A stretch of 64,000 nucleotides of DNA from the NCBI GenBank assembly GCA_024741835.1, contig JAENRP010000014.1, positions 166,921-230,920 on the forward strand. The letters are read 5' to 3'. The notes under the pieces are model-generated. The model was not told where the DNA came from. It ran no database searches and worked only from the letters and a program-made list of their open reading frames with translations. This document shows positions 23,047 to 34,906 of this stretch, piece after piece. How positions within the stretch are numbered: position 1 is the stretch's first letter; the number at the start of each line of letters is the position of its first letter. Position numbers and translations under genes: made by a program. Origin of the DNA: Diplocarpon mali (taxonomy: Eukaryota; Ascomycota; Leotiomycetes; Helotiales; Drepanopezizaceae).

Positions 23047-23594
23047 ATGCCCCCGAGACCAAAACTCAACGTGCAAAACTTCCCGCGGCCACCCCGTCTC
23101 GAGCGAACACCCCGCCACGTCCAAATCAAATGGCACGGCCAGACGATCGCCGACACAAAAGAAGCCTACTGGGTATTAGAAACCTACCACGCCCCGAGTA
23201 TTTGTTCTCCCCCTCTCTCCGACCGTTTCTTGCTCTGACATACTTGCAAAAAGCATACTACCTCCCACCATCCTCCGTCACCCTCCCCCTGACGGCAACC
23301 AAGAAAACCACTTTCTGTGAATGGAAAGGCTGGGCGACGTACTACTCCGTCGCCGCCCCGGAAAATGGTGACGGGGGGAAGCGGGAGGTAGTAGAGGGCC
23401 GGATCTGGAGCTACGAGAGCCCTACGGAGGGGTTCGCGGATCTGAAGAGCTACGTGTCGTTTTATGCTGGGCCGTGGGACTGTTATGTTGATGACGAGTT
23501 GGTGGAGCCGCAGCCGGGGGACTTTTATGGTGGCTGGACGACGAGTGAGTTGGAGGGGATCATCAAGGGCGATGCTGCTACGAGGTGGATGTAG
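23047..23594 (+). CDS. DUF427 family protein
   Basis: Two exons (23047-23197, 23254-23594) join into 163 residues. The intron GTATTT..GCAAAAAG joins HAP to TYYLPPSS in frame. Diagnostic stretches are PRHVQIKWHGQTIADTKEAY, TYYLPPSSVTL, TFCEWKGWATYYSV and YVSFYAGPWDCYVDDELV, which match the single-domain DUF427 family common in fungi and bacteria. The fold is a small beta barrel; the biochemical activity is not established. The acidic, Trp-rich C-terminus (GDFYGGWTTSELEGI) also matches the family. The ATG at 23047 was chosen because it directly precedes the domain. An earlier ATG at 22961 is in another frame and would not extend it. Confidence 0.87.
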
Positions 23595-26500
23595 CTGAGG
23601 ACCGTGAGAGTGAGCGTATGTGTGCTTCCGAGGGCGGGCTTGGTGGGAGTTGTGAAGTCGGGGTCAGGACGGGGCGCTGGTTGGTGGTAGGGATTGGAAT
23701 GACTGCTGAGAAGAGGCATGTCGTGCTGCTGGTTGCGTGATGCGGGAAGTTGAGAGCGCTCGTCTTCACTTGCCATGAAATCTTGCCTCCCATGTCGGAG
23801 CAGCCGTACACTTCTCTACTTGAACCTCTGTTCGTAGGAAGCAGAGTAGGATGTTGTCGTCGACATTTGCTGCCGACGAGCCTCTCCGGCTGACGGCAAG
23901 CTGCATGATGTCGCAGGACAAGCAGCCTGGTGCGAGCGAGATCCCGGTACAAGTGAGTTGGGAACGAGAACGGCGGCGCGACGCCACCAGTAACCGCGCG
24001 GCAAAACCAAAACCGCCCAAGTACCGCAGACCCACGGATTCAAGCTCAGAAGCAGGCCTCCGCTGGGGCGAGAAGGGCGAAAAATAGCATGCCATGGGTC
24101 TATTTCTGGAAACAAAGCAGAATGCTGGCATCAGTCGCCATCTCGCCGAGGAAGCTCTGGTACCAGCCTCCGACGTGCCGGCGCGGCCTCTGGTGTGGAT
24201 GCGAGCGCGCCAGTGGCAGAGACCCGGACGGTCGTCTGTTCTTCGCGACGCAGGAAAAAGCTCTCCTGGCTCTCTCTCTCTCTCTCTCTCTCTCCGCCTC
24301 TGTGATGCTCCGCGCCAAATCGGACGAGTACCTGGTTCACGGATTGATTGGCGGGGGACGAAGCTCCGGACGGCCCTCGCGCCAGCACCGCGCATGCGTG
24401 AGATGGAGCGAGAGGGGGCGTGGTAGTGCACGCCTCTTGTTCACGAGAGATGCGACCGCCGGCGTTTCCGCTACCGGAGCCTCTGGTCGAGAGGGATCCC
24501 TTGGCCGTCGGTGCCACGATGCGATGCGGGCGGCAGATGGGAGGGACCTGACGAGACGCGACGGTTGGTTCGGGGTTTGTTCTCGTGGCGCCGTGGACCT
24601 CAAGTGGTGGTTTTTGCCGCCGGCCCCTGGCAGGGGTTGGATTCGGAGGGTCTTGCTTCGGGACAGTCGGTGCAGCAGTCGGGGGCGGACGAAAAAAAAA
24701 AAAAAAACACTCCCACGTACCCAAGTTGTAATGCACTTTGCGTGCGCACCCGAGATTCAAGGCGTTCCCAGGTCTGCTGAACCGTACGGAGATGGGTAGG
24801 CCGGGACAAAATCAAACCAGATATCCTCCCCTCACCCCCCCGAGCGAGGAACTCGCACCGCAGGTAGATGTTTCCCCAGCCTCTCAAGCCGGGGCCTGGC
24901 ACCAGGGAGAATCTCGACACCCAACTGTCCTGCTCCAAGCACAACACAGGACGGAGAGAAGAATGTGCTGCACACCACCGTCTCGCACGCGCATCCGCCC
25001 GCTGTAGCTCCACTGCTCCAAGGCTCTCTCCAGTCCCCTCCCCCGTGAGCTATGCACGGCAAGTCAAGGTGTGGGATGTCTCGTCTCGTCTCGTCTCGTC
25101 GGGTGTCCAGCTCGACGGGAGGGAACGAGCTCCCAGATCTGCCCTCCCCTGGTACTTAATCGCAGTAGGCGGATCTGAACCCGACTCTCTTTTTCCGCAT
25201 CCCCTTTTTTGGGTGGCTGGGAGGTGGGAGGGGTTGTTTATGCCTCTCCCCCCCTCTCCCCTCTCCCCCTCTGGCCCGCTCGACCTCGCCGGCAAGAGGA
25301 CGAAGGAAATCGGATTCTGGTAGTTGCAACGCGTGCGACGGCCACCGCGGCTTGTTGCGTCCCTCGGGCAGGTCTCCCACGACGAACAGAAATTGCCTGC
25401 GCTGCGCGGCGTCCCCGTCCCAGACGTACCGGCGCTGTCCAGACCTGCCCCTCGTCCAGGAAGAGCCAGCCGACGAGATGAGGGGAGATGCACGCCGCAG
25501 GTTCCACCTCGCAGCCTCACCCCCCCCGGGAGAACCGCGCTGGCCCCTCTGCCCTTTCCCAGCCCACGTCTCGCTCATCCGGCTCCGCCTGCGTAGCTGG
25601 GTCCGGAGCAGAAGACGCTGCCCCTGATCCAGATCCAGATCGAGATGGAAGAGTGTGGGACTTCAGATTCAGGCCCAGGGACCGGCCGTCGGGCAGAGCT
25701 TCGCGAGCTGTCTCGGGGGGGTGGCGCCGGGCTTCTGTTGGCCGCCGAGAGGCCCGTGGGCCGCGGGCTGGCGTAGAAGGGGTACCGGGAGCGATGCCAG
25801 TCGAAGGAGGAGGCGGAGCAGAAACCGCGCCGACGGATGAGGTCGCCGACGACGTCGACTCACTTACGCGCCGGGCCTCGCGGACTCGTCTGGCGGTCTG
25901 GCCGCCAGCCCTCTGCCCCCTGCCCCCTGGCAGAGCCGCGAGACACGCACAGGCCCGTCGATGCGCCCCAGTCGACCGGACCCAGGATGGCCACAGGATC
26001 CAGGCACACACTTCCCTCGCCCCATCACATCACCTCTCCTCTCCGCCGTCGTCGCAGGGAACGCCCGGGCGAGTGGCAAAGCTCCCCAGCCCGTCGACCA
26101 GCTGGGCCGCCGTCGCCGTATCCTCTGTCTGCGCATCCTCGCGGGGAGAGTGGCCGATGCGACGCGGGCCACCACAGCGTCCAAGAGCCCGGGGGCGCGG
26201 ATNGCGGGGGGGGGGGTAGGGGAAGTAAGAGTAGGAGTAGTAGCCATAGTTATAATAGTTATAATAGTTATAATAGTAATAGTAACATCAAGAGTAACAG
26301 TCACAGTCACAGTAGCAGTAGCAGAAGCAGTAGCAGTAGCAGTAGCAGTAACATCCATAGTACCACCAACACAACCCCAACCCCAGGCAGAATCAACAAC
26401 TCACCCGCAACGCCGTAACAGCCCGCCCCCCCCCAAAAAAGGGCACGGCCGACGCAGGCGAGAATCACCAAACCACCAACCGCATCAACCCGGCCACCCC

Positions 26501-27567
26501 GGCGGCGCGGACGTGGTTGTGGTCGTGCGCGCGACGCCGTGTCTGGGTCTTCGTCTGCGTCGTCTCTAGCCGGGCGTTGACCATCTCGGTCCGTGGCGGC
26601 TAGCGGCTGGCGGCGGCGGCTGGCGGCGGCGGCTGGCGGCGGCGGCCCCGCGCTCGTTCCGGCGTTGGCTGGAGGACGCGGGCGTCACGCTTCGAAGGGC
26701 TCAGGGGCTCAGGGGCTCTGCGCGCTTGGGTCCATGGTACGAGTGCTAAGCGAGGAATTTGCGGATGCTGCTGTGAGAGAGTGTGTGACTGTGACTGACT
26801 GCTCCTGCACCACACAGCGGCAGACTCGAGCCTCTCGCCCTCCTGCAGAGACAACCCCGCCGACGGGTGCAGACCAGCCAGGACCCGTCTCTGGCTCTGG
26901 CGCCCCCTCTAAGCTCTCCGGGCCCGGGCCTGTTCTGCCGGCGCGTCAACACGGCGGCTGGGCTCGGGCGCGGGCGCGGGCGCGACCACTCAGCTCTCCG
27001 GACGGGGCAGCGCGAGAGTCTCATGTGCAGAGTAAGAGGGCTCACTGGCCGCGGGGCTTTGGTGCCGAGGGGGGCAGAGATCCCTGCGCCGCATGCCAGC
27101 CGGGAACGGGCCCGAGATGGGACGAGAGCGAGCTGAGCGAGAAGGCTGGTGCGGCGCGGTCCTGCAACACCGGGCCACCCAGAGCCCGACACCTGCGAGA
27201 GGGAGAGAGAGAGAGAGCGAGAGAGAGTTATATCAGACCTGAGAACCCAGTCGATGCGGCTTTCCCCTCATCCCCTGATCTCCCTCCTCTCTCTCCCTAG
27301 AGTCCCCCGACCGATCGTTTCCCGAGTGTCAGAGTCATTCGCTTCTTTGCCTCGCCTTTCTTTTGCCTCACGCCAGCTGCTCCGAACCACCCAAACAACC
27401 CTCGTTCTCGTCTAGACCAAACTACATCCTCTCGTTCACCTCACGCCAGCTGCTCCGAACCACCCAAACAACCTTCGCTCCCGTCCAGACCGAACTACAT
27501 CCTCTCCCCACCCTCCGTTTGCAAGCCCGTCTACTGACCACCCNCCCCCCCCCAAAAAGGAGAAAGA
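23595..27567. repeat. GC-rich, microsatellite-rich intergenic stretch of 4 kb
   Basis: No gene is supported. Long frames occur on both strands at the same positions and have biased, low-information composition. Repeats seen: a CT tract at about 24269-24297, an A-run near 24692-24707, trinucleotide and hexanucleotide arrays of TTATAATAG and AGTAGC type at about 26225-26355, GGCGGC/TGGCGGCGG units at about 26605-26645, and a 73-bp tandem duplication at 27367-27510 next to the following gene. Single undetermined bases at 26203 and 27544 sit against G or C runs. Confidence 0.6.
27367..27510 (+). repeat. 73-bp tandem duplication in the leader of the GPI-protein gene
   Basis: Two adjacent copies (27367-27439 and 27440-27510) share CTCACGCCAGCTGCTCCGAA and a conserved ACTACATCCTCTC end. 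They differ at a few positions, mostly C/T. The second copy ends 57 bp before the ATG at 27568, so both are probably in the promoter or 5' leader. Confidence 0.85.
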
Positions 27568-30082
27568 ATGAAGACGACCCTCTCCGCCGTCGTGGCACTC
27601 GCCGCCACCGCGGAGCTGGCCTCGGCCGTAAGCCCCCTCGTCGTACCCCCCAACTCCCCTCGCGGTGCTAACGCGCCGGGCCCAGACCTTCTCGGGCGCC
27701 TCGCCCTTCTCCAGCCCGTACAACACGGACAACGAGTGCAACGCCCAGCAGTCCTCCGGCTTCGACTGGTCCGGCCTGGACGTCGGCGCCTTCACCACCT
27801 ACGGCGACTTCGCCTTCTCCGGCTTCTCCTGCGCCGGCTCGTTCGGCGCGGGCCCCAAGCGCGACGTGCGGAGCGGGCGGGCGTTCCAGGACAAGTGCAT
27901 CACCGGCCGGGCGTCCCACCAGCGGGCCGAGTCTCCCAGCTTCGGCTGCGGGCCCGCGCCGTCCGTGCAGGACTTCTCCGTGACCGAGTTCCAGGTGTCG
28001 ACCGAGTTCGACTGCGATCTCGAGTTCCACTACGAGATGCCCGACCAGTCGAGCTGCAAGCAGAGGGCCTTCTGCAGCGCGGGCGGCTCGGTCGTCCGGA
28101 ACGACCAGTGCGGGGGGGCTGTCAGCGTCACCGTCGTCTACCCCACCCAGACGACGGGGCCGGGGACCACGCAGACGGCCTGCAGCGTCGGCGTCCACAG
28201 CATGTCCTTCGACTGCGCCGCCGCCGCGTCCACGGCGGGGGCCTCGACCCCGACCCGGGGGGTGGCGACGACGAGCACCGCCGCCTCGAGCACAGCCGCC
28301 ATCCCAAGCTACCCTGCTGATGTTCCCGAGACGACCGTCGCCGAGACCACCGGCATCCCGAGCTACCCTGCTGATGTTCCCGGGACGACCGTCGCCGAGA
28401 CTACCGGCATCCCAAGCTACCCTGCTGATGCGCCTGAGACTTCGCCTGTCGCCGAGACCACCGGCATCCCGAGCTACCCTGCTGATGTTCCCGAGACGAC
28501 CGTCGCCGAGACTACCGGCATCCCAAGCTACCCTGCTGATGCGCCTGAGACTTCGCCTGTCGCCGAGACCACCGGCATCCCGAGCTACCCTGCTGATATT
28601 CCCGAGACGACCGTCGCCGAGACTACCGGCATCCCAAGCTACCCTGCTGATGCGCCTGAGACTTCGCCTGTCGCCGAGACCACCGGCATCCCGAGCTACC
28701 CTGCTGATATTCCCGGGACGACCGTCGCCGAGACCACCGGCATCCCGAGCTACCCTGCTCATGTTCCCGGGACGATCGCCGGCCCTCCGAGCTACCCGGC
28801 CAACAGCACCCGCGGCGAGCCGGTCGGCCCCTCTTCTCGGCTCGTCTGGGCCACGTCGGCGCGTGCCGGCACCTCGACGGGATCTGTGCCGGCCAGCCGC
28901 GTCGGCCTCTCGCCCCCCGCGTCCCCCGCCCCGTCGCCGACCGAATCGGCTCAGACGGCGGCCGGCGAGGCCTCGACCGTCTCGTCGCCGCCGGCGTCCG
29001 GGAGCGCTCCTCTCCCCACGCGCCCCCCGCCGGTGGACATGGTCACGGTCGTGTGAGTTTCTCCCCCGCCCGCGTGCCCGCCGGTGGCCGAACTAACGGG
29101 TCACAGCATCTCGACATTCACGACGGTCTGCCCCGTCACCGCGACCCACGTCACGGGCGGATCGACGTCGCACGTGCCGACCACCATCGCCTACACCTCG
29201 GAGGGCGTCGCCCGCTACGAGGTCAGCACCTACGCTTCCGTCTCTGGCGGGACCACGCGGCTGGAGGTGGGCACGACGACCTCGACCATCGTGGCGACCG
29301 TGACGTCGACCGTCTGCACCGAGTGCCGGGCTGCGCGCCCCTCGCCCGCCTCCGAGGAGGGGCGCAGGCCCGTGGCGTCGCCGTCCGGCCGGGTCGCGAC
29401 GGCGCCCTGCCCCGAGGTGCTCCCGTCGTGCCTGAACACCTGGATGTTGACCGCGGGCTGCGCCTCCAACACGGATGCCGACTGCTACTGCCCGTCGGAG
29501 AGCTTCGTCACCAAGGTCTTCGGGTGCCTGGCCGCGCACGGCGCGGACGACGACGAGGTCGGCTCGGCCCAGACCTACTTCCAAGGCATCTGCGCCCCGC
29601 ACATCGCGTCCAACCCGGCGATCGTGACGGCGGCCGCGCCGGTCGGCACGCCGGCCGCCGGGCCCGTGCCCGTCCCCGTGCCGGTGACCACGCTCCGCAT
29701 CGACACCACCCTGACCGCCGCGTGCGTCGAGAGCACCGGCGTCAACGCGGGATCCGTCATCCCCTCGAGCTACGTCACCACGACCATCTCGACCGCCCTG
29801 ACCGTCCCCCGGGTCGTCTTCCAGACCTACTCGGGCTCCGCGACCGTGTCCGCGGACCTCGTCGCCGGCACGCCCGCGAGCGGGCCGGTCGGCCCCACCG
29901 GCCCCCGGCCCGTGGAATGGACCACGCGGGTGCCGTCCCGGGCTCCCGGCTCCAACGGCACGATCCCGACGTCGGTTCCCCCGACCGGCTTCATCAACGC
30001 GGGTGTCCGCAGCACCGCCGCGCTCGGGATCTCCTCGGTCGCCATCATGCTCGCCGTCCTCGCCGTGTCACTAGAGTTGTAG
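27568..30082 (+). CDS. GPI-anchored cell-surface protein with CFEM-like domain and tandem repeats
   Basis: Three exons (27568-27627, 27686-29052, 29107-30082) give 800 residues. Exon 1 alone encodes the signal peptide (MKTTLSAVVALAATAELASA). A Cys-containing N-terminal region follows (FDWSGLDVGAF, GDFAFSGFSCAGSFG). Next is a Thr/Pro repeat block of 18- and 19-residue units (core GIPSYPADxPETTVAETT, DNA 28301-28780), then Ser/Pro/Thr-rich stalk. Exon 3 has a CFEM-like region (CPEVLPSCLNTW, GCASN, DCYC, FGC, GIC) with seven Cys where a canonical CFEM has eight. A second stalk and a hydrophobic tail (ALGISSVAIMLAVLAVSLEL) preceded by small residues fit GPI attachment. CFEM proteins sit in the cell wall or plasma membrane and can bind haem; no haem role is shown here. 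GC content is high. Confidence 0.85.
28301..28780 (+). repeat. In-frame minisatellite, nine 54/57-bp units
   Basis: The units encode IPSYPAD(V/A/I)PETTVAETTG or the 19-residue form with ETSPVAETTG. The two forms alternate, making a 111-bp higher-order period (54+57) repeated three times, with further units at either end and a degenerate last one (AHVPGTIAG). The near identity of DNA between units points to recent unequal exchange. Confidence 0.9.
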
Positions 30083-30090
30083 AGGAGAGA

Positions 30091-30125
<35 letters not shown>

Positions 30126-31981
30126 CGCATTTTCAGCAGGCCTCGCACACGTATAATCTTCATCGCCGGTCTCCGGAAGTTAATAACAGCCTCGGTGGCT
30201 GTGGGAAAGGAAAAATTGGGCCCCGGATCCGGGGCTGTACGGTCAGTCGGCCACCACGCGCGTGGGATGATGGTGGAAGCGCGTTTTCCTGGGGAAAAGA
30301 ACAGGACCCTGTATTTGTAATAGATCGACCGGCAAGCGTATGTGTCTTACGCAGGGGGGGGAGGGGGCGGATAATGAGAAGAGATTTCATCTTGACGTCC
30401 TCGACCGTGACCGTTGCGTTTCCTGACCTAATCCCATAGACGTCCTCCCCAAGCCCCCCCTCGTCACGCCGGGACCTGGAGGACATCGACCGGAGCAGGC
30501 GACCCCACACCTCGGCAGCCCGTCGGTGGCCGCTCGGCCCGACCACAGCCGCTCGCCAGCGGCAGAGATGACCATTTCTATAGACAGGAGAGGAGCACTC
30601 GGCCGGGAAGTCGGGCCGAGGTCGAGGTCCCGGCACCCGTACATCAGCAGCAGCAGCTCCATCAGACGTCAGAGATCCCCATCTCGCAACACAGCACAGC
30701 AAGACACGAGCGAGGCCGCGCCAGGGTGCAGGTGATGTTCACGTGATGACTTTAGGGGTATGCCGGCCACTGGCGGGTGAGCGCTACATTTGCTGGTCTG
30801 CCCCTGAATCCACGCGCCTCCACGCATCGAGTCGTCTGTACGTCCCCTCGTGTAGGGACAGCGCTGGGTCGAGCCGAAGCGGGGGAGCACGCAAGTCACG
30901 AGAGTTTTTGGCTCGGCACCCATGTATCCCAGGAAGCGCGGAATGGGCTCAGTGGCAGACACGGTGCAGAGTAGATCGAGACAAAACGAAGAGCAGGGGC
31001 AGGACAGTCCAGTGATCGATCGTGCCAGCTCGGCAGTCAGAGAGGTTCGCGTCGGTGGATACGCAGGAGATCAAATCTGTCCTGGTCCCCGTGGTATCCG
31101 TGAAAGCAGACGGAAGATGTGAGCGTAACAAGCCTCGGGAGTCCGAGGCCGACTGTGAGGATCAGAGAAGCCAGAGAGAGGCTGGCAGATGTCCGGAGCG
31201 TGCAGGCGCGAGGCGTGACCTTGTAAAGCAGGGTGTGTGAGCGGACGCATAAGCCGTTGACCGCGACGGGAAGACCGACTTGGATCTTGTGGTCGGGCGC
31301 AAGCAGCTGGCGCGCTCGAGTACGTCGTCAGCAGTCAACGAGGCGAAAGCTGAGCGAGCCCGAGGGGGGTAGGGAAGCATTGTCCTGTGGGCTGTGATCA
31401 GTTCACCGGAGAGCAGGGATGCGCGAATGCGAGGCTAGTGCTGCCGCACCAAGATACAGGCTGCTTACTACTCATAGTCACCGAAGGGTGTTCTGCTCGG
31501 ATAAAACTGAGCTCGTGATATGTCCACGGCTAATGCCCATACAAATCAACAAGTCCTGGTGAACGGGCATTCTACATGAAGAGAGAGAAAAAAACGCTGC
31601 AAGGCTGCTCCGGCCAACAATAGCCACCCCACCAAGATTCAAGCTCCAAGTCGACGGAGATCCTCGACCTGTATGCGCTCCCAGGAGGAGGGAGGTCAGG
31701 CGTGAAACAATCTAAACGTATGCTGTGGCGTTCCCACGGGATCGATTAATCCTCGACGAAAGATATCCGAAGACACCACGTCGAGAAAAACGTTGGAAGC
31801 AAAAAAAGGTACTGCACCAGGTCAGACAGGAGGATTCACTTCGCGAGACCACGATGCTACCGTGTGTAGAGACCAGGCCAAGGGACTTACCCGGGTCAGT
31901 CTGAGGTGGACACTGAGGCGGGCCGCAGATATGGGTCGGTCTGATTTCATTGGTGTCCGAGTACAGACTTGCGGGCCATAT
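30083..31981. other. Intergenic, 1.9 kb
   Basis: A GA tract at about 30083-30122 directly follows the GPI-protein stop codon. The remainder is GC-rich without a recognisable gene. It carries the 3' flanks of two genes that converge here. Nothing else stands out. Confidence 0.5.
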
Positions 31982-34516
31982 TCAAGTGGCCGGGGGTTCT
32001 GCATTCGACGGAGAGACCGAGAATCGCTTCGAGCGGCCGTCGTAGTGGATGGAACCACACATAGTTGCCAGCCGGCAGCCGAGGAAGAGGATCCTTTCCT
32101 TGCGGTCATCGGTCATCGAGGCGACCTCGAGGTACTTCTCAGCGTCGTCACTCTTCTCGGTGAAGAACCACTTCTCGGGATAGTAGTTTTCAGCCCAGAG
32201 GAGTCCACGCAGGGCAAAATCCTCGGGGAACGGGCGGACATCGTCCTTGATTGGCAGTGGGAAGCTGGTTCCTTCGATACGATCTGGTGTGGGGTAAGGC
32301 GCGAGCAACGTATTCAACATGGCCGTCAGCGATTCCCATGGGAACGATCCCGCAAGCATGCGGATCGCCCGGGGATAGCGTGCCATATGGTGCATGAACA
32401 CCAGCGTGACGTGGATGAATGGCAAGACATTGGGGTCGCCAACTCGGCGAAGAACTATCTCCAGAGTCTCGTTGCTGAGCTTCTGTGCCCGCTTGAAGGT
32501 TGTCATCGGAGGACTATCCCCCCTGGTCGTTTCCACATCATGCGCCTCTGCAGACGCGGTCATAGCTTGAATCAGAGGATTATCTTTCGCGGCAAATCCG
32601 AGCATGGCAACGCTGTTAGCCACAGCGATGTAGTACCCTTGCTCCATGAATTTCCGCGTGAGCCGGCCCACCTGGTCATCAAGCAAGTCCAGGAATTCCC
32701 GGGCCGTAGCATCGAATCTCTGCACCTCCTTGTTTGTAAACAATAAGCCGTGCGCTTGGACGAAAGCCGTCTCCAGAGGTGGGAGCCTGTATTGCCCGTG
32801 TACGTTGTCTGCGTTGAGGACGGGCTCAAAGAGCGTCATGATGGATTCCCGGGCCGAGATGAAAGGAATGACCACGCAGAGGGATTTGGCGTAGTAAAAC
32901 AGCTGCTGTAGAGCGTTGGGCCGGGCGAGGATCGCAAGGTGGTGATAGAGCCGTCCGGTCGTCGGAGCCTTGTCAGACGCCTTGGAGTACCAGTGCCTGG
33001 CCACGCCGGTCCAGACTTCTCTGTCGCGGATATCGTCATCTTCGATCGCCATCCGGTACCTCCCAAGATCCCCCAAACACTCGATCCAGGTGTCCTCGAA
33101 AGCTGGGACCGTCTCGTACAAGAGAGCCATCATCGAGTAGGCCAGGTAGATGAAAGCAAGCATGTGGTCGAGCGACGCGGGAAGCCTGTGCCGCAGGAGT
33201 TCCAGGAACGAGTGGATCCCATGCCTCCACATCCGAGCCGGCATGGCGTACTTGGATGCGAGCCGTCTCAGCGCCGCCGAGGCGGAGGGATGTTGGCTGG
33301 CCAGGAAGAAATCGTGGTGTTCGTGGAGCAGCGTACGGTGGAGTGCGATGAGCGCTTGCCACTGCTCGTTGTTCAGCTTCGGTTGAGAGGCCGGGTCGGT
33401 CTGCGCCAGAGTCGCTTGCTTGTTATCCACCTCGATGCACTTGGCCTCGACCATGACCAACCCTGCATAGATCCCCTTGACCTCTGCGACGAGCTGTTCT
33501 TGGCTTATGGGTCTCGTCTCTGGTTGCAGGACAAGGTCATAGTGATCGTCTCGGGGCTGGAAAGCTGGCGGAGCATTCCGGCCGAGCATCGAGGGGTTTG
33601 CATTTGGGTTCTGGATCGCGCTCGGGCTGTGCTGATTCGACGGAAAGGATCGTCGAGGCCGGGGCTGAAGTGCCTGCGCTCTTGATCGCTGCGCCTGGAT
33701 GCTGGCAATGTTCGACGGGTCGGCGAACGATGCCTTCTGCAGAGGAGCGTCATCCGCCGTCCACAGCTGCTTTCGTCCCGCGGATGGCCTCGCATCAAAC
33801 GTATCCCTCTTGTGCTCATCCGGAGTTCCGTACGGCGCCGAGGTAGGTCTCGCCTTCGAACGTCGCGGAGGAGGCGAGGCTGACGAGTCCCGGCGCGGAC
33901 TGGCCGATCCGGCTGAGATGCCATCGCCTACGGCAGCCCTCTTTCGAGGTTGCTCCTTGGCCGCCTGTTCCGGGTCGGCGAGATCTTGCATGTCGACGTT
34001 GACGTCCTGACTCCCCGGCGTGCCCAGATTCAACGCGCCGAGACCCGACAGAGAGCGTGGGGCGGCTGATGAGAGCGGCCGTTTTCCCGGCGGTCCCGGT
34101 GGCGGTTCAGGCTGTGCTTTGTTCGCGTCATTATAATTCGGCTTCCTGGGGGAGGAGTCGTCTCTCGTCGGCCTAAGCAATGCGGGAAGCACTCTGGTCA
34201 GCTGCGTCCTTGGGAGTCAAACAGGTGTTGGCACAGGAAGCCAGGCTGCCTGCGCGACAATCTCCCTGGACTGCCTGGGAAGCGCCACTCACTTCTTCTG
34301 CGCACACTCTTCCGCAAAGCGCTTTCGGTAGGCCTCTGTATCCTCAGAGACCGGCAACCGCGACTCGTGATCAGCCAGGGCGTGCGCCCACAGCGTAGGT
34401 TCCGCGGTGAATATGCGTCGCGCGGGGCAGAAGATACAGCTCCATGTGAGGGTTGTTTTGTTATGGCGTCTCTGGTGTTGGATCCACAAGTCGCTGACGT
34501 CCGGCTGCTGCTGCAT
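31982..34516 (-). CDS. EST1/SMG-like DNA/RNA-binding domain protein
   Basis: Two exons (34293-34516, 31982-34193) join as QKK|VLPALL into 811 residues; the intron is GTGAGT..CTGACCAG. The ATG at 34516 starts MQQQPDVSDLWIQHQRRH. Residues about 27-52 have a C2H2-like pattern, C-x2-C-x14-H-x4-H (CIFCPARRIF ... HALADH). A Ser/Pro-rich region follows. From about residue 310 an all-helical domain runs with MWRHGIHSFLELLRHRLP, YSMMALLYETVPAFEDTWI, CLGDLGRYRMAIED, WYSKASDKAPTTGRLYHHLA and QLFYYAKSLCVVIPF. This is the hallmark of the EST1 DNA/RNA-binding domain shared by Est1, SMG5/6/7 and a Pezizomycotina family with an N-terminal finger. No PIN nuclease domain is present. A role in telomere or mRNA surveillance is only suggested by the domain. 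Six undetermined bases (34594-34599) lie just upstream. Confidence 0.85.
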
Positions 34517-34865
34517 TGTAGTATCTAACACGCATGACGCCGCTCAGTCTTGCACGACACGACGGCTTCTCGTATCGAGCGCGGAGTCTTGGANNNNNNT
34601 GAACTGGACAGGATGGAGGTTGACAGAGCCGCCGAAGTTGAGGTTTGGGGGGAGAGCTGACGAGGAGGGGCTTACCGAGTGGGGGAAGCGAGCGTTCGCT
34701 AGCGTGATATCGGCCGGGCGGGCAGAGGCAATGGAGGAACGACCGTTCGGGGTAATCGAGCAGCAGCCGGACATGGAGTGCTGGGTAGAGAGGAAGATGG
34801 AGAGGGGAGGGGAAGAGGGAGATGGGAATAACAGGAATGCGAATGGGACTGGGAATGGAAGCGGG

Positions 34866-34906
<41 letters not shown>
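34866..34906 (+). repeat. GGCAAC hexanucleotide microsatellite
   Basis: About seven GGCAAC units in tandem. In one frame they read as Gly-Asn repeats, but no gene context supports translation. Confidence 0.85.

Noticed and set aside
25488..26219. 243-residue frame in GC-rich DNA
   Set aside because: Crosses an undetermined base, overlaps equal-sized frames on the other strand, and has no recognisable features.
27668..28762. 364-residue minus-strand frame with SRVARDAGGLGD repeats
   Set aside because: It is the antisense shadow of the GPI-protein repeat block, open only because the repeat and high GC lack stop codons.
29053..30156. 367-residue plus-strand frame rich in Arg/His
   Set aside because: Alternative frame of GPI-protein exon 3; the spliced frame has a CFEM-like pattern and a GPI tail.
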